NCBI RefSeq assembly: GCF_018332655.1
Contig: NZ_BOQL01000036.1
Location: 62,001-126,000, forward strand
Direction of reading: 5' to 3'
DNA: 64,000 bases
Source of the DNA: Actinoplanes auranticolor
Lineage (GTDB): Bacteria; Actinomycetota; Actinomycetes; Mycobacteriales; Micromonosporaceae
This document shows, piece by piece, positions 51,707 through 59,352 of this stretch. Position 1 is the stretch's first letter. The number at the start of each line of letters is the position of its first letter. Made by a program: the position numbers and the translations under genes. The notes beneath the pieces were generated by a model. That model made no database searches. It worked only from the letters and a program-made list of their open reading frames with translations, and had not been told where the DNA came from.

Positions 51707-52092
51707 GGCGTGCTCAGGCCACGCTCGACAGCGCTGCGCTCGACGCAGAACTCGTTGCCCTCCGGGTCGCGCATGGTGACCCAGCCCATCCCGTCGGGGG
51801 CCCGGTGATCCTCGAAGATGCTCGCGCCCGCCGCCAGCAGCCGCTCCACGGTCTCGTCGCGGGTGCCGGCCGGCGGCTCGATGTCCAGGTGCACCCGGTT
51901 CTTGACCACCTTGGCGTCGTCGACCCGGATGAACAGCAGACCGGGCGCGTCCGGCACCCGCGCGGTGATCAGCACCTCGTCGTCGTCGGGCTCCTCGTCG
52001 GGCAGGTAACCGGTCACCTCGATCCAGAACCGGGCCAGCGCGTGCGGGTCGTGGCAGTCGATCGTGATGTGGCGCACAGGGTTCAACGACAT
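51703..52092 (-). CDS. VOC-family protein
   Basis: 129 residues. HITIDCHDPHALARFWIEVTGY and GMGWVTMRDPEGNEFCVER are the two betaalphabetabetabeta ends of a glyoxalase/bleomycin-resistance-like domain. It overlaps the acetyltransferase by four bases. Ligand unknown. Confidence 0.88.
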   Translation of the reverse strand: MSLNPVRHITIDCHDPHALARFWIEVTGYLPDEEPDDDEVLITARVPDAPGLLFIRVDDAKVVKNRVHLDIEPPAGTRDETVERLLAAGASIFEDHRAPDGMGWVTMRDPEGNEFCVERSAVERGLSTP

Positions 52093-52154
52093 GGCGGGCA
52101 GCGTAACCGGCGGCGGCGAAACCCGGCGGCCCCGCTCCCGGGCGGCAACGCCCC

Positions 52155-52625
52155 CTACGCGCCGCTGAGATGCGCCTCGATCGCCTCCACCACCAGGGCG
52201 TGGTCGTCGGCCTGCGGCAACCCCGACACCGTCACCACGCCGACCACCCCCACGTCCGGCACCCGCACCGGGAACGCCCCGCCGTGCGCGGCGTAGTCGG
52301 CCGGGTCCACCCCGTACTTGGCGTCCAGCGCGTCACCCTTGGCCGCCAGCCGCCGCCCGACCAGGAACGACGACGCGGCGAAGCGCTCCACCACGCGTAC
52401 CTTGCGGGCGATCCACACGTCGTTGTCGGCCGTGCTGCCCGGCAGCGCCGCGTGGAACAGCTGCTGCGTGCCCCGGCGGATGTCCACCGCCACCGGCAGC
52501 TCCCGGGTCGTCGCCAGATCGACCAGCAGGCTGCCCAGATGCCACGCGTCCGCGTTGTCGAACCGGGCGAACGTCAGGCGCTGCTCCTGCTCCTCGAGCC
52601 GGGTGATGAGATCGTCGTCGGTCAT
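52155..52625 (-). CDS. UPF0303/HbpS-like heme-degrading domain protein
   Basis: 156 residues. RRGTQQLFHAALPGSTADNDVW, then KYGVDPADYAAHGGAFPVRV and GVVGVVTVSGLPQADDHALV fit the heme-degrading (HbpS-like) family, whose Streptomyces member senses heme and redox stress. No signal peptide is seen, so this one is cytoplasmic. An alternative start nine bases upstream (ATG 52634) exists. A tandem 18-bp repeat lies immediately upstream. Confidence 0.8.
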   Translation of the reverse strand: MTDDDLITRLEEQEQRLTFARFDNADAWHLGSLLVDLATTRELPVAVDIRRGTQQLFHAALPGSTADNDVWIARKVRVVERFAASSFLVGRRLAAKGDALDAKYGVDPADYAAHGGAFPVRVPDVGVVGVVTVSGLPQADDHALVVEAIEAHLSGA

Positions 52626-52635
52626 GGCGCCCATT

Positions 52636-52671
52636 GTCCGGCAAAGATCACCGGTCCGGCAAAGATCACCC
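52636..52671. repeat. Tandem 18-bp direct repeat
   Basis: GTCCGGCAAAGATCACCG is repeated directly once more, with the last base changed (G to C). It sits in the 5' region of the HbpS-like gene and could be a slipped duplication or a direct-repeat regulator site. Confidence 0.6.
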
Positions 52672-52755
52672 GCGACCACGGCTGCGCCGCAGCCAGATCC
52701 CCAGCGACCCCAGGATCACGAACACCGTCACGGCACAGCACACCACTTTGAACAC
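52666..52755 (-). CDS. Possible 29-residue membrane microprotein
   Basis: GTG 52755 to TGA, single hydrophobic helix (VVCCAVTVFVILGSLGIWL) with a basic tail RRSRGRG. GAGGGG lies 10 bases before the GTG. It sits between the HbpS-like and EEP genes on the minus strand. Real gene status uncertain; small Cys-containing membrane peptides exist in actinobacteria. Confidence 0.35.
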   Translation of the reverse strand: MFKVVCCAVTVFVILGSLGIWLRRSRGRG

Positions 52756-52791
52756 AGCCGCCACCCCTCATCCCGGCTAAGGTCTTACCCC

Positions 52792-53583
52792 GTGCGCCTG
52801 GCCACCTTCAACCTGCTGCACGGCAGGTCCCTGTCCGACGGCAACGTACACGCCGACCGCGTCGCCGCCGCCGTGGCCGACCTGGACGCCGACGTGCTGG
52901 GCCTCCAGGAGGTCGACCGCGCCCAGCCCCGCAGCGGCCTGCTCGACCTCACCGCCATCGCCGCCGAGGCCATGGGCGCACCCGCGCACCGCTTCGCCGC
53001 GGCCGTCGTGGGCACCCCGGGGGAGAAGTGGCAGCCCTGGCGCTCCGACGACGACAACGCCCACCCCCTGTACGGCATCGCCCTGATCAGCCGCTGGCCC
53101 GTGCTGCGCTGGCAGATCACCCAGCTGCCGGCCGCGCCGGTGCGCTCACCGGTGTGGATCCCCGGGCCCGGCGGCGGGCTGATGATGCTCAAGGACGAAC
53201 CCCGCGTGCTCATCGCCGCCGTCATCGACGCCCCCACCGGCCCGATGACCGTGGCCAACACCCACCTGTCGTTCGTCCCCGGCTGGAACGTACGCCAGCT
53301 GCGCGCCGCCGTACGCGCCCTGCGTGGCCTGCCCGCACCCCGGATCCTGCTCGGCGACCTCAACATGCCCTCCGGCCCGGTCCGCGCCTTCTCCGGCTGG
53401 CGCCCGCTGGCCCGCAAGGCCACCTACCCCAGCCCCGCCCCGCGCGCCCAGCTCGACCACATCCTGGCCGACCCGCGCGGCGCCGGCCTGCTCGGCCCGG
53501 TCCTGCAGGTCCGCACCCCCGCCGTCGGCGTCTCCGACCACCGGCCCCTGGTCGTGCACCTGGACCCGCCCCCGGCCGACTGA
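52792..53583 (+). CDS. Endonuclease/exonuclease/phosphatase-family hydrolase
   Basis: 263 residues. EEP-fold landmarks: LATFNLLHG at the N terminus (Asn metal ligand), LGLQEVDRAQ (Glu), NTHLSFVPGWN (His), ILLGDLNMPSG (Asp-x-Asn) and GVSDHRPLVVHL (Asp-His). GTG 52792 is only 12 bases after a -10-like TAAGGT, so the message is probably leaderless. Substrates range from phosphodiesters to nucleic acids; no signal peptide. Confidence 0.87.
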   Translation: MRLATFNLLHGRSLSDGNVHADRVAAAVADLDADVLGLQEVDRAQPRSGLLDLTAIAAEAMGAPAHRFAAAVVGTPGEKWQPWRSDDDNAHPLYGIALISRWPVLRWQITQLPAAPVRSPVWIPGPGGGLMMLKDEPRVLIAAVIDAPTGPMTVANTHLSFVPGWNVRQLRAAVRALRGLPAPRILLGDLNMPSGPVRAFSGWRPLARKATYPSPAPRAQLDHILADPRGAGLLGPVLQVRTPAVGVSDHRPLVVHLDPPPAD

Positions 53584-53587
53584 CCCC

Positions 53588-53614
53588 TGTCACAACGACC
53601 GCGCACCCGGTGTC
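53588..53614 (+). promoter_or_regulatory. ECF41-type promoter
   Basis: TGTCACA (53588-53594), 16 bases, then TGTC (53611-53614), close to the ECF41 consensus TGTCACA-N16-CGTC. It precedes the oxidoreductase-sigJ operon and implies autoregulation by the ECF41 sigma factor encoded downstream. Confidence 0.75.
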
Positions 53615-53652
53615 TTGAGGGCAGAACCCAACAGGAACCCGGAGGAAACATC

Positions 53653-54813
53653 ATGACGGACAGCACCGAAGTCCTGGTCATCGGCGGCGGCTACGCCGGA
53701 GTCATGGCAGCCGACCGGCTCACCCGCCGCGACGACGTCCGGGTGCGGCTGATCAACCCCCGCCCGGTCTTCGTCGAACGGATCCGCCTGCACCAGCTGG
53801 CCGGCGGCACCCACGACGCGCTCGTCGACTACCGCCGGGTCCTCAGCCCCGGCGTACAGCTCGTCGTCGACACCGTGACCCGCATCGACGCGGCCGCGCG
53901 CAGCGTGACCCTCGCCGACGGCGAAACCCTGCGCTACGACTACCTCGTCTACGCGGTCGGCAGCGGCAGCGCCGACCCCCGCGTACCCGGAGCCGCCGAG
54001 CACGCCTACCCGATCGCCGGCCTGGAGGACGCGCAACGGCTGCGCCCGGTCCTCGACGCCGCACCCGCCGGGGCCCCGGTGACCGTCGTCGGCGCCGGCC
54101 CCACCGGCATCGAGACCGCCGCCGAACTGGCCGGGACCGGCGCCACGGTGACCCTGGCCGGCGACGTGCTCGGCCCGTACCTGCACCCCCGGGGCCGCCG
54201 CTCGGTCGCCCGGCGGCTCGCCGAACTCGGCGTCACCGTGCTCGACGGCCCCGGCGCGACGGTGACGGCCGTGACCGGCGACACCGTCCGGCTGCGCGAC
54301 GGCCGCGAACTGCCCAGCAGCGTCACCATCTGGACCGCCGGCTTCGGCGTGCCCGACCTGGCCGCCCGCAGCGGCCTGAGCACCGACCCGCTGGGCCGCC
54401 TACGCACCGACGAGACCCTCACCAGCGTCGACGACCCCCGCATCGTCGCCGCCGGGGACTCCGCCGCCCCGTCCGACCTGCCGTACCGGATGAGCTGCCA
54501 GGCCGCCATGCAGCTGGGCCCACAGGCCGCCGGCACCGTGCTCAGCCGGATCGCCGGACAACAGCCCGCACCCGCCGAAGTCGGCTTCGCCGGCCAATGC
54601 CTCAGCCTGGGCCGGCGCGCCGGCCTCTTCCAAGTCGCCCGCCGCACCGACACCGCCACCGGGCTCCACCTCGGCGGCCGGCCCGGCGCCGGACTCAAGG
54701 AGCTCATCTGCCGCGGCATCATCTGGCAGCTGGCCTACGAGTCCCGCCACCCCGGCGCGCGCTCCTGGTGGGCCCGCAACGACCAGCGCTCGCGGATGCT
54801 CGCCCAGCGATGA
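53653..54813 (+). CDS. NAD(P)H-dependent FAD oxidoreductase (NDH-2-like)
   Basis: 386 residues. The FAD fingerprint VLVIGGGYAGVMAADRL is at residues 6-23, the NAD(P)H-binding VTVVGAGPTGIETAAELAG near 145, and the second FAD site DDPRIVAAGDSAA near 260. It is coupled to the ECF41 sigma gene by an ATGA overlap. ECF41 sigma factors are known to control such adjacent oxidoreductases or decarboxylases (COE module). Substrate unknown. Confidence 0.9.
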   Translation: MTDSTEVLVIGGGYAGVMAADRLTRRDDVRVRLINPRPVFVERIRLHQLAGGTHDALVDYRRVLSPGVQLVVDTVTRIDAAARSVTLADGETLRYDYLVYAVGSGSADPRVPGAAEHAYPIAGLEDAQRLRPVLDAAPAGAPVTVVGAGPTGIETAAELAGTGATVTLAGDVLGPYLHPRGRRSVARRLAELGVTVLDGPGATVTAVTGDTVRLRDGRELPSSVTIWTAGFGVPDLAARSGLSTDPLGRLRTDETLTSVDDPRIVAAGDSAAPSDLPYRMSCQAAMQLGPQAAGTVLSRIAGQQPAPAEVGFAGQCLSLGRRAGLFQVARRTDTATGLHLGGRPGAGLKELICRGIIWQLAYESRHPGARSWWARNDQRSRMLAQR

Positions 54814-55694
54814 GCGAACACGCCACCGAGAGCTTCCTGGCCCACCGCAACCTGCTCTTCACCGTCGCGTACGAGATGCTCGGCTCGGCCGCCGACGCCG
54901 AGGACGTGCTGCAGGAGACCTGGCTGCGGTGGGTCAAGGTCGACCCGGCCCGGGTGCACGACCCACGCTCCTACCTGGTCCGGATCACCACCCGCCAGGC
55001 CCTCAACCGGCTGCGCACCATGAAACGCCGCAAGGAGGCCTACGTCGGGCCCTGGCTGCCCGAACCGCTGCTGACCGCCCCCGACGTGGCCGAGGACGTC
55101 GAGCTGGCCGAGAGCGTGTCCATGGCGCTGATGCTCATCCTGGAAACCCTGTCACCGACCGAACGCGCCGTGTTCGTCCTGCGCGAGGCCTTCGACGTCA
55201 GCTACGACGAGATCGCCGCCGCCGTCGGCAAGAGCCCGGCCGCCGTACGCCAGATCGCCCACCGCGCCCGCCGGCACGTCGACGCCCGCCGTCCTCGCCA
55301 GCTGGTCTCCGCGGCCAGCAGCCGGGCGGTGCTGGCGGCGTTCCAGCGCGCCCTGGAGACCCGTGACCTGCAGGGCCTGCTCGACGTGCTCGCCCCGGAC
55401 GTCGTGCTGCTCAGCGACGGCGGGGGAGTCAAGCAGGCCGCCGTACGACCGGTCGTCGGCGCCGAGAAGGTGGTCCGTTTCGCGGCCGGCGGCCTCGGCA
55501 AGGTCCAGGGCCTGATCACCACCGAGCCGACCGTGGTCAACGGCAGCCCGGCCCTGCTCGTACGCCTCGACGGCGACCTCGACGGCATCATGGCCATCCG
55601 CGTCGAGGACGACCGCATCGCCGGGCTCTACTACGTCCGCAACCCGCAGAAGCTGACCCGGGTGACGGCGGAGACCACCCTCACCCACACCTAG
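54810..55694 (+). CDS. sigJ: ECF41-type RNA polymerase sigma factor (SigJ-like)
   Basis: 294 residues. Sigma region 2 (FLAHRNLLFTVAYEMLGSAADAED) and region 4 (LSPTERAVFVLREAFDVSYDE) are followed by a SnoaL-like C-terminal domain that acts as a fused modulator. Hallmarks of ECF41 are all present: WLPEPLL in the linker, DGGGVK and the NPQKL motif near the end. No anti-sigma gene is adjacent, as expected. Directed by its own promoter upstream of the oxidoreductase gene. Confidence 0.92.
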   Translation: MSEHATESFLAHRNLLFTVAYEMLGSAADAEDVLQETWLRWVKVDPARVHDPRSYLVRITTRQALNRLRTMKRRKEAYVGPWLPEPLLTAPDVAEDVELAESVSMALMLILETLSPTERAVFVLREAFDVSYDEIAAAVGKSPAAVRQIAHRARRHVDARRPRQLVSAASSRAVLAAFQRALETRDLQGLLDVLAPDVVLLSDGGGVKQAAVRPVVGAEKVVRFAAGGLGKVQGLITTEPTVVNGSPALLVRLDGDLDGIMAIRVEDDRIAGLYYVRNPQKLTRVTAETTLTHT

Positions 55695-55706
55695 GTTGTG
55701 CACAAC
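55695..55706. promoter_or_regulatory. OhrR-type operator
   Basis: Perfect palindrome GTTGTG-CACAAC, 25 bases before the OhrR-hydrolase start and one base after the sigJ stop (55694). The sequence resembles the TTGTGCACAA-like sites bound by actinobacterial OhrR. Confidence 0.6.
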
Positions 55707-55731
55707 TGAATCGCCTACTACCGTTCACCGC

Positions 55732-56667
55732 ATGGCAGGCACCGACGACACCACCGGACTCGAGCAGATGATCTGCTTCGAACTCCACGCCGCCTCCCGC
55801 GCCATCACCGGCCTCTACCGCCCCGCCCTCGACGCCCTCGGCCTCACCTACCCCCAGTACCTCGCCCTGCGCGTCATCTGGCACCGCGGCCGCCTCACCG
55901 TGCGCGACCTCGGCACCGCCCTGCACCTCGACAGCGGCACCCTCTCACCCCTGCTCAAACGCCTCGAACACCAAGGCCTCATCCGGCGCGAACGCGGCAC
56001 CGACGACGAACGCACCGTCTGGATCAGCCCCACCGACGCCGGCGCCGCCCTCGAACACCACGCCGCCGACATCCCCGAACGCCTCGCCTGCGCCCTCGAC
56101 CTTCGCGACGTCACCCTCGTCGGCTTCTCCATGGGCGGCGGCGAAGTAGCCCGCTACCTCGGCACCTACGGCAACGACCGGATCGCCCGCGCCGTCTTCG
56201 CCGGCGCCGTCCCGCCGTACCTCTACAAGAGCGACGACAACCCCGACGGCGCCCTCGACGACGCCACCATCAAAAGCTTCCAGCAAGGCGTCACCACCGA
56301 CCGGATCGCCTTCGTCGACGGCTTCGCCACCGATTTCTTCACCGTCGGCACCACTCTCAAGGTGAGCGACTCCCAGGTCCGCTACGCCCAGGAACTCGCC
56401 CACATCGCCTCACCCAAGGGCACCCTCGACTGCATCGCCGCCTTCGGCCTCACCGACTTCCGCGGCGACCTCGCCAAGATCGACGTACCGACCCTGGTCA
56501 TCCACGGCGACAGCGACGCCATCGTGCCCTTCGAACACAGCGGCAAACGCACCCACGAAGCCATCGCCGGCAGCCGCCTGGTCGTCATCAAGGACGGCCC
56601 GCACGGCATCAACGCCTCCCACCCCGCCGAGTTCAACGAAGCCCTGCTCAGCTTCCTGAACAGCTAA
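55732..56667 (+). CDS. OhrR-like MarR regulator fused to an alpha/beta hydrolase
   Basis: 311 residues. Residues 1-122 are an OhrR-type MarR protein: MICFELHAASRAITGLYRPAL with the peroxide-sensing cysteine, HLDSGTLSPLLKRLEHQGLI as the HTH, ending at ERLACALD. At about 56098 it passes straight into LRDVTLVGFSMGGGEVARYL, the C-terminal two thirds of a chloroperoxidase/arylesterase-like hydrolase with Ser in GFSMGGG, Asp in GDSDAIVPF and His in DGPHGIN. The hydrolase N terminus (about 80 residues) and the OhrR C terminus are missing, so an in-frame deletion fusion is inferred. Confidence 0.8.
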   Translation: MAGTDDTTGLEQMICFELHAASRAITGLYRPALDALGLTYPQYLALRVIWHRGRLTVRDLGTALHLDSGTLSPLLKRLEHQGLIRRERGTDDERTVWISPTDAGAALEHHAADIPERLACALDLRDVTLVGFSMGGGEVARYLGTYGNDRIARAVFAGAVPPYLYKSDDNPDGALDDATIKSFQQGVTTDRIAFVDGFATDFFTVGTTLKVSDSQVRYAQELAHIASPKGTLDCIAAFGLTDFRGDLAKIDVPTLVIHGDSDAIVPFEHSGKRTHEAIAGSRLVVIKDGPHGINASHPAEFNEALLSFLNS

Positions 56668-57620
56668 CCGGCCAGCTCACCCAGCGCGCGGTTGGTACGG
56701 TTCGCCCGTACCGCCGCGCGCTGCTGCGCCGCCGTCACCTCGATGTAACCCTGCGACGTCGTCAACGACGCATGCCCCAGCAACCGCATGATCTCCGAAG
56801 CGTTCGCCCCGTCCTCGGCCAGCCGCGTCGCGAACGTATGCCGCAACGCATGCAACTGCGCACCCCGCGGAACCCGATCGGTGATCCCCGCCCGCCGGTA
56901 ACACGACTCCACCAGATACTGCAGCCCACCCCGCTTCAGCGGCGCACCCTTACGATCCAGCAACAGCGGATCACCCGGCCGCAACCGCCCGAACCGCACC
57001 CGCCGGCTGTCCAGATAACGCTCCACCACCGCGTCCAGCTCAGGCTCGATCGGCACCGTCCGGGGCCGGCCGCCCTTACCCGCCACCTCGACCCGCCGCT
57101 CACCCGGACGCCCCAGCACCGAACCCGCCTTCAACGCCAGCAACTCCGACAGCCGGAGCCCGGCACACAGAGCCAACGCCAGCACCATGACGTCCCGCTC
57201 CGGCCACGGGTCACGCTGGCGCTCGTCGGGCTGGTTGACCGCCTGCAACAGCTGCTCCGGAGTGTCCTCACCGCGCAAGGGTTTGGGGGAGGGGACCGCC
57301 ATCCGGGGCTTACCCACCGCAGGCATCGGGTTGCCGGCGACGACGCCGTCCATCACCAGGAATCCGAAGAACGAATTCCAGCTCGACCAGCAGCGATAGA
57401 CCGAGGCGGGCGCCCGGCCGGCGGCGAAAGCAGCGAAGGCGGCGCGCAGGGCCTTGGGGGAGAGGTCACGCAGAGTGACGTCCTCACCGATGAGTCGCAG
57501 GACGGTGGTGAGATCCCGGCGGTAGGCCATCAGGGTGTGTTCCGACGGCTTCTGCACGGCTCTTGCGCCGAGGAAGTCTTCTATGAGAGTTTCTACCTTG
57601 GTGTCTTGTTCGTCCTGCAT
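56664..57620 (-). CDS. Tyrosine recombinase (XerC/D-like)
   Basis: 318 residues. The core-binding SAM-like domain is residues 5-100 (EDFLGARAVQKPSEHTLMAYRRD). Catalytic residues: Arg in AGLRLSELLALKAG, Lys in GKGGRPRTVPIE, HxxR in LHALRHTFATRLAEDG, His in LLGHASLTTSQ and Tyr in GYIEV. No accessory excisionase is adjacent. ATG 57620 lies inside a 26-bp dif-like inverted repeat and has no ribosome site. It ends overlapping the OhrR-hydrolase gene by four bases. Confidence 0.92.
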   Translation of the reverse strand: MQDEQDTKVETLIEDFLGARAVQKPSEHTLMAYRRDLTTVLRLIGEDVTLRDLSPKALRAAFAAFAAGRAPASVYRCWSSWNSFFGFLVMDGVVAGNPMPAVGKPRMAVPSPKPLRGEDTPEQLLQAVNQPDERQRDPWPERDVMVLALALCAGLRLSELLALKAGSVLGRPGERRVEVAGKGGRPRTVPIEPELDAVVERYLDSRRVRFGRLRPGDPLLLDRKGAPLKRGGLQYLVESCYRRAGITDRVPRGAQLHALRHTFATRLAEDGANASEIMRLLGHASLTTSQGYIEVTAAQQRAAVRANRTNRALGELAG

Positions 57621-57638
57621 AAGGAATATTATGCAGGA
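57613..57638. repeat. dif-like inverted repeat at recombinase start
   Basis: TCCTGCATAA, six-base spacer GGAATA, TTATGCAGGA: 10-bp perfect arms. The CATAA-N6-TTATG core and 11-6-11 architecture are those of XerCD dif sites. It overlaps the ATG of the tyrosine recombinase, so it could be its recombination site, an autorepression operator, or both. Confidence 0.6.
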
Positions 57639-57667
57639 AATACCCAGTCCGTGGGGTCTCGTTCCTG

Positions 57668-57690
57668 GCCGGGTTCGAGTCGAACCCGGC
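57668..57690. repeat. 23-bp inverted repeat plus extra half-site
   Basis: GCCGGGTTCGA, G, TCGAACCCGGC: 11-bp perfect arms; directly after it GCCGGGTTCG occurs again (57691-57700). It lies 48 bases upstream of the recombinase start. Candidate regulator or accessory recombinase binding sites. Confidence 0.5.
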
Positions 57691-58114
57691 GCCGGGTTCG
57701 GCTGCCTGTTGTCGGTGGAGTGCACGGTCCATTCGCGCCAGCCCAGCCAGCACGTCACGGCGTGCTCATGGTGGGGACGCTAAGGGCGGTCCGCCGTGAG
57801 CGCCCGGTTCGCGATCAACTCGTTCGCCGCCGTTTCCTGATGCCGCGATCATCCTTCCGCAACCGGCGTCCGATTTGGCGGTCGATCTCTGTGGCCCGCC
57901 GTGTGCCGCCGACGGTCCGCGGCGCGCTCGCCGTTCCGGGTTCTCCGGACGGCGTCGGCGCGCGGGTCCCGGTGTCAACGCCGAGTCGGGTGGGTTGCTC
58001 GTGGCCGGTCCAGGCGGGGGTTCATCGGCCGGTTCCACCAGACGGGTTCTCCTGAGGTTTCGCTTCGTGGTCAGCCGCCGTTTCGGCCTCTCCGACCCCC
58101 TCTTCCACGCTCAG

Positions 58115-58131
58115 ATTGACATAATGTCAAT
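58115..58131. promoter_or_regulatory. 17-bp AT-rich palindrome
   Basis: ATTGACAT, A, ATGTCAAT: perfect arms of eight. It stands out in the GC-rich gap and includes a -35-like TTGACA. Function unassigned. Confidence 0.4.
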
Positions 58132-58209
58132 TATCGACCGTCCGGATCGGCGCCGCGGCTCAAGGCTTCCCCGGGTACGTTGCCAGCCGGCCCAGCCGGC
58201 TCGCCCGGG

Positions 58210-59349
58210 CTATACGCCGCTGCCGACCGGGCTGCGTTCCCGGGTCGCCGCGGCGGTGGCCGGCCTCGCCCGCACCGGCTCGGCGCACAGCGGCGTGATC
58301 AGCGCCATGTCGTGCATCCGGCGGGCCAGCGGCCGCTCCACCCAGCGGTGCACGAGCCAGGCCAGGCTCAGCATCAGCACGGTGGTGGCGGCCACCAGCA
58401 CCCAGACGGGGACGGTGAGGTGCTCGTACGCGGTCCGGATGATCGTGTGCCCGAGCCGGGCGTGCAGCAGGTACAACGGATAGGTCAGCGCGCCGGCCAC
58501 GGTCAGCCATCGCCAGCGGATGCGGTCGGTGTGGCCCCGCGCGATCGCCAGGAGCACTGCGAAGCACAGCGTGACGATCACCATGGCCGGCCACGAGGGC
58601 GCCTTGAAGCCCGGGTTCATCTGCCCGAGCCGGTCCTCGACGCGGGCGAGGCAGACCAGCCAGGCGAAACCGGTGATGCCGTAGAGCAGCGGCGTGGGAC
58701 CGAACCGGTGGATCAGGTAGAGCGCGATGCCGCCGATGAAGTACGGCGCATAGTCGCTGATCACCAGCATGTTGAGCAGCGGACTGCCGAGCGACGGGGC
58801 GAGCACCGCGGCCGTCATCCACACCGTGCACAGCAGCGTCGCCCGCCGGTACGTGAGCCCGCGGAGCAGCACCAGCGCCATGATCAGGTAGAACTTCACC
58901 TCGATGAACAAGGTCCAGTAGACGCTGTCGACCGGGTCGTGCCCCAGCGGCTGCTGGAGCATGGTCAGGTTGACCAGGATGTCGACGATGCTCGGGCGGT
59001 CGGCGTCGCCGATCCCGCCCCTGAGCGGGTAGATGAGCGCGACGGTGCCGGTCAGGAGCACGGCCGCCCAGTAGGCGGGGTAGAGCCGGCTGACCCGGGA
59101 GGCGAAGAACTGCCCGACGCTGCGGCCCCAGCTGCTCATGCAGATCACGAAGCCGCTGATGAGGAAGAACAGCTCCACGCCGAGGAAGCCGTAGATGCTG
59201 ACGTGGACCGTCGTGGGCAGGAAGTACTCGGGCAGCCTGACGCCGTCGATCCGCCACGCCACGGTGTAGTGGTAGGCCAGGACGGCCAGGGCCGCGACGA
59301 GCCGCAGCCCGTCGAGCGCCGCCAGCCGGGTGCGCCCGCGCTCCACCAT
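58210..59349 (-). CDS. Membrane acyltransferase (OafA/YrhL-like, acyltransferase 3)
   Basis: 379 residues with about ten membrane helices. The signature is LDGLRLVAALAVLAYHY at the N terminus (His in the catalytic region), then FFLISGFVICMSSWGRSVGQF and the RLYPAYWAAV segment. The family O-acetylates surface polysaccharides or lipids. A basic cytoplasmic tail (residues 340-379) follows. It ends the run sigma - membrane protein - acyltransferase on the minus strand. Confidence 0.88.
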   Translation of the reverse strand: MVERGRTRLAALDGLRLVAALAVLAYHYTVAWRIDGVRLPEYFLPTTVHVSIYGFLGVELFFLISGFVICMSSWGRSVGQFFASRVSRLYPAYWAAVLLTGTVALIYPLRGGIGDADRPSIVDILVNLTMLQQPLGHDPVDSVYWTLFIEVKFYLIMALVLLRGLTYRRATLLCTVWMTAAVLAPSLGSPLLNMLVISDYAPYFIGGIALYLIHRFGPTPLLYGITGFAWLVCLARVEDRLGQMNPGFKAPSWPAMVIVTLCFAVLLAIARGHTDRIRWRWLTVAGALTYPLYLLHARLGHTIIRTAYEHLTVPVWVLVAATTVLMLSLAWLVHRWVERPLARRMHDMALITPLCAEPVRARPATAAATRERSPVGSGV

Positions 59350-59352
59350 GGG

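Larger units (their letters stand above)
57639..58209. other. Gene-free region upstream of the recombinase
   Basis: 571 bases without a credible gene. It contains a 23-bp inverted repeat (57668-57690), a third copy of its arm (57691-57700), and a 17-bp AT-rich palindrome (58115-58131). The rest is plain GC-rich sequence with run-on frames. Confidence 0.5.

Noticed and set aside
57669-57690. tRNA gene or tRNA-type attachment site
   Set aside because: GGTTCGAGTC resembles a T-arm, but no acceptor, D or anticodon arms are present; it is the arm of an inverted repeat.
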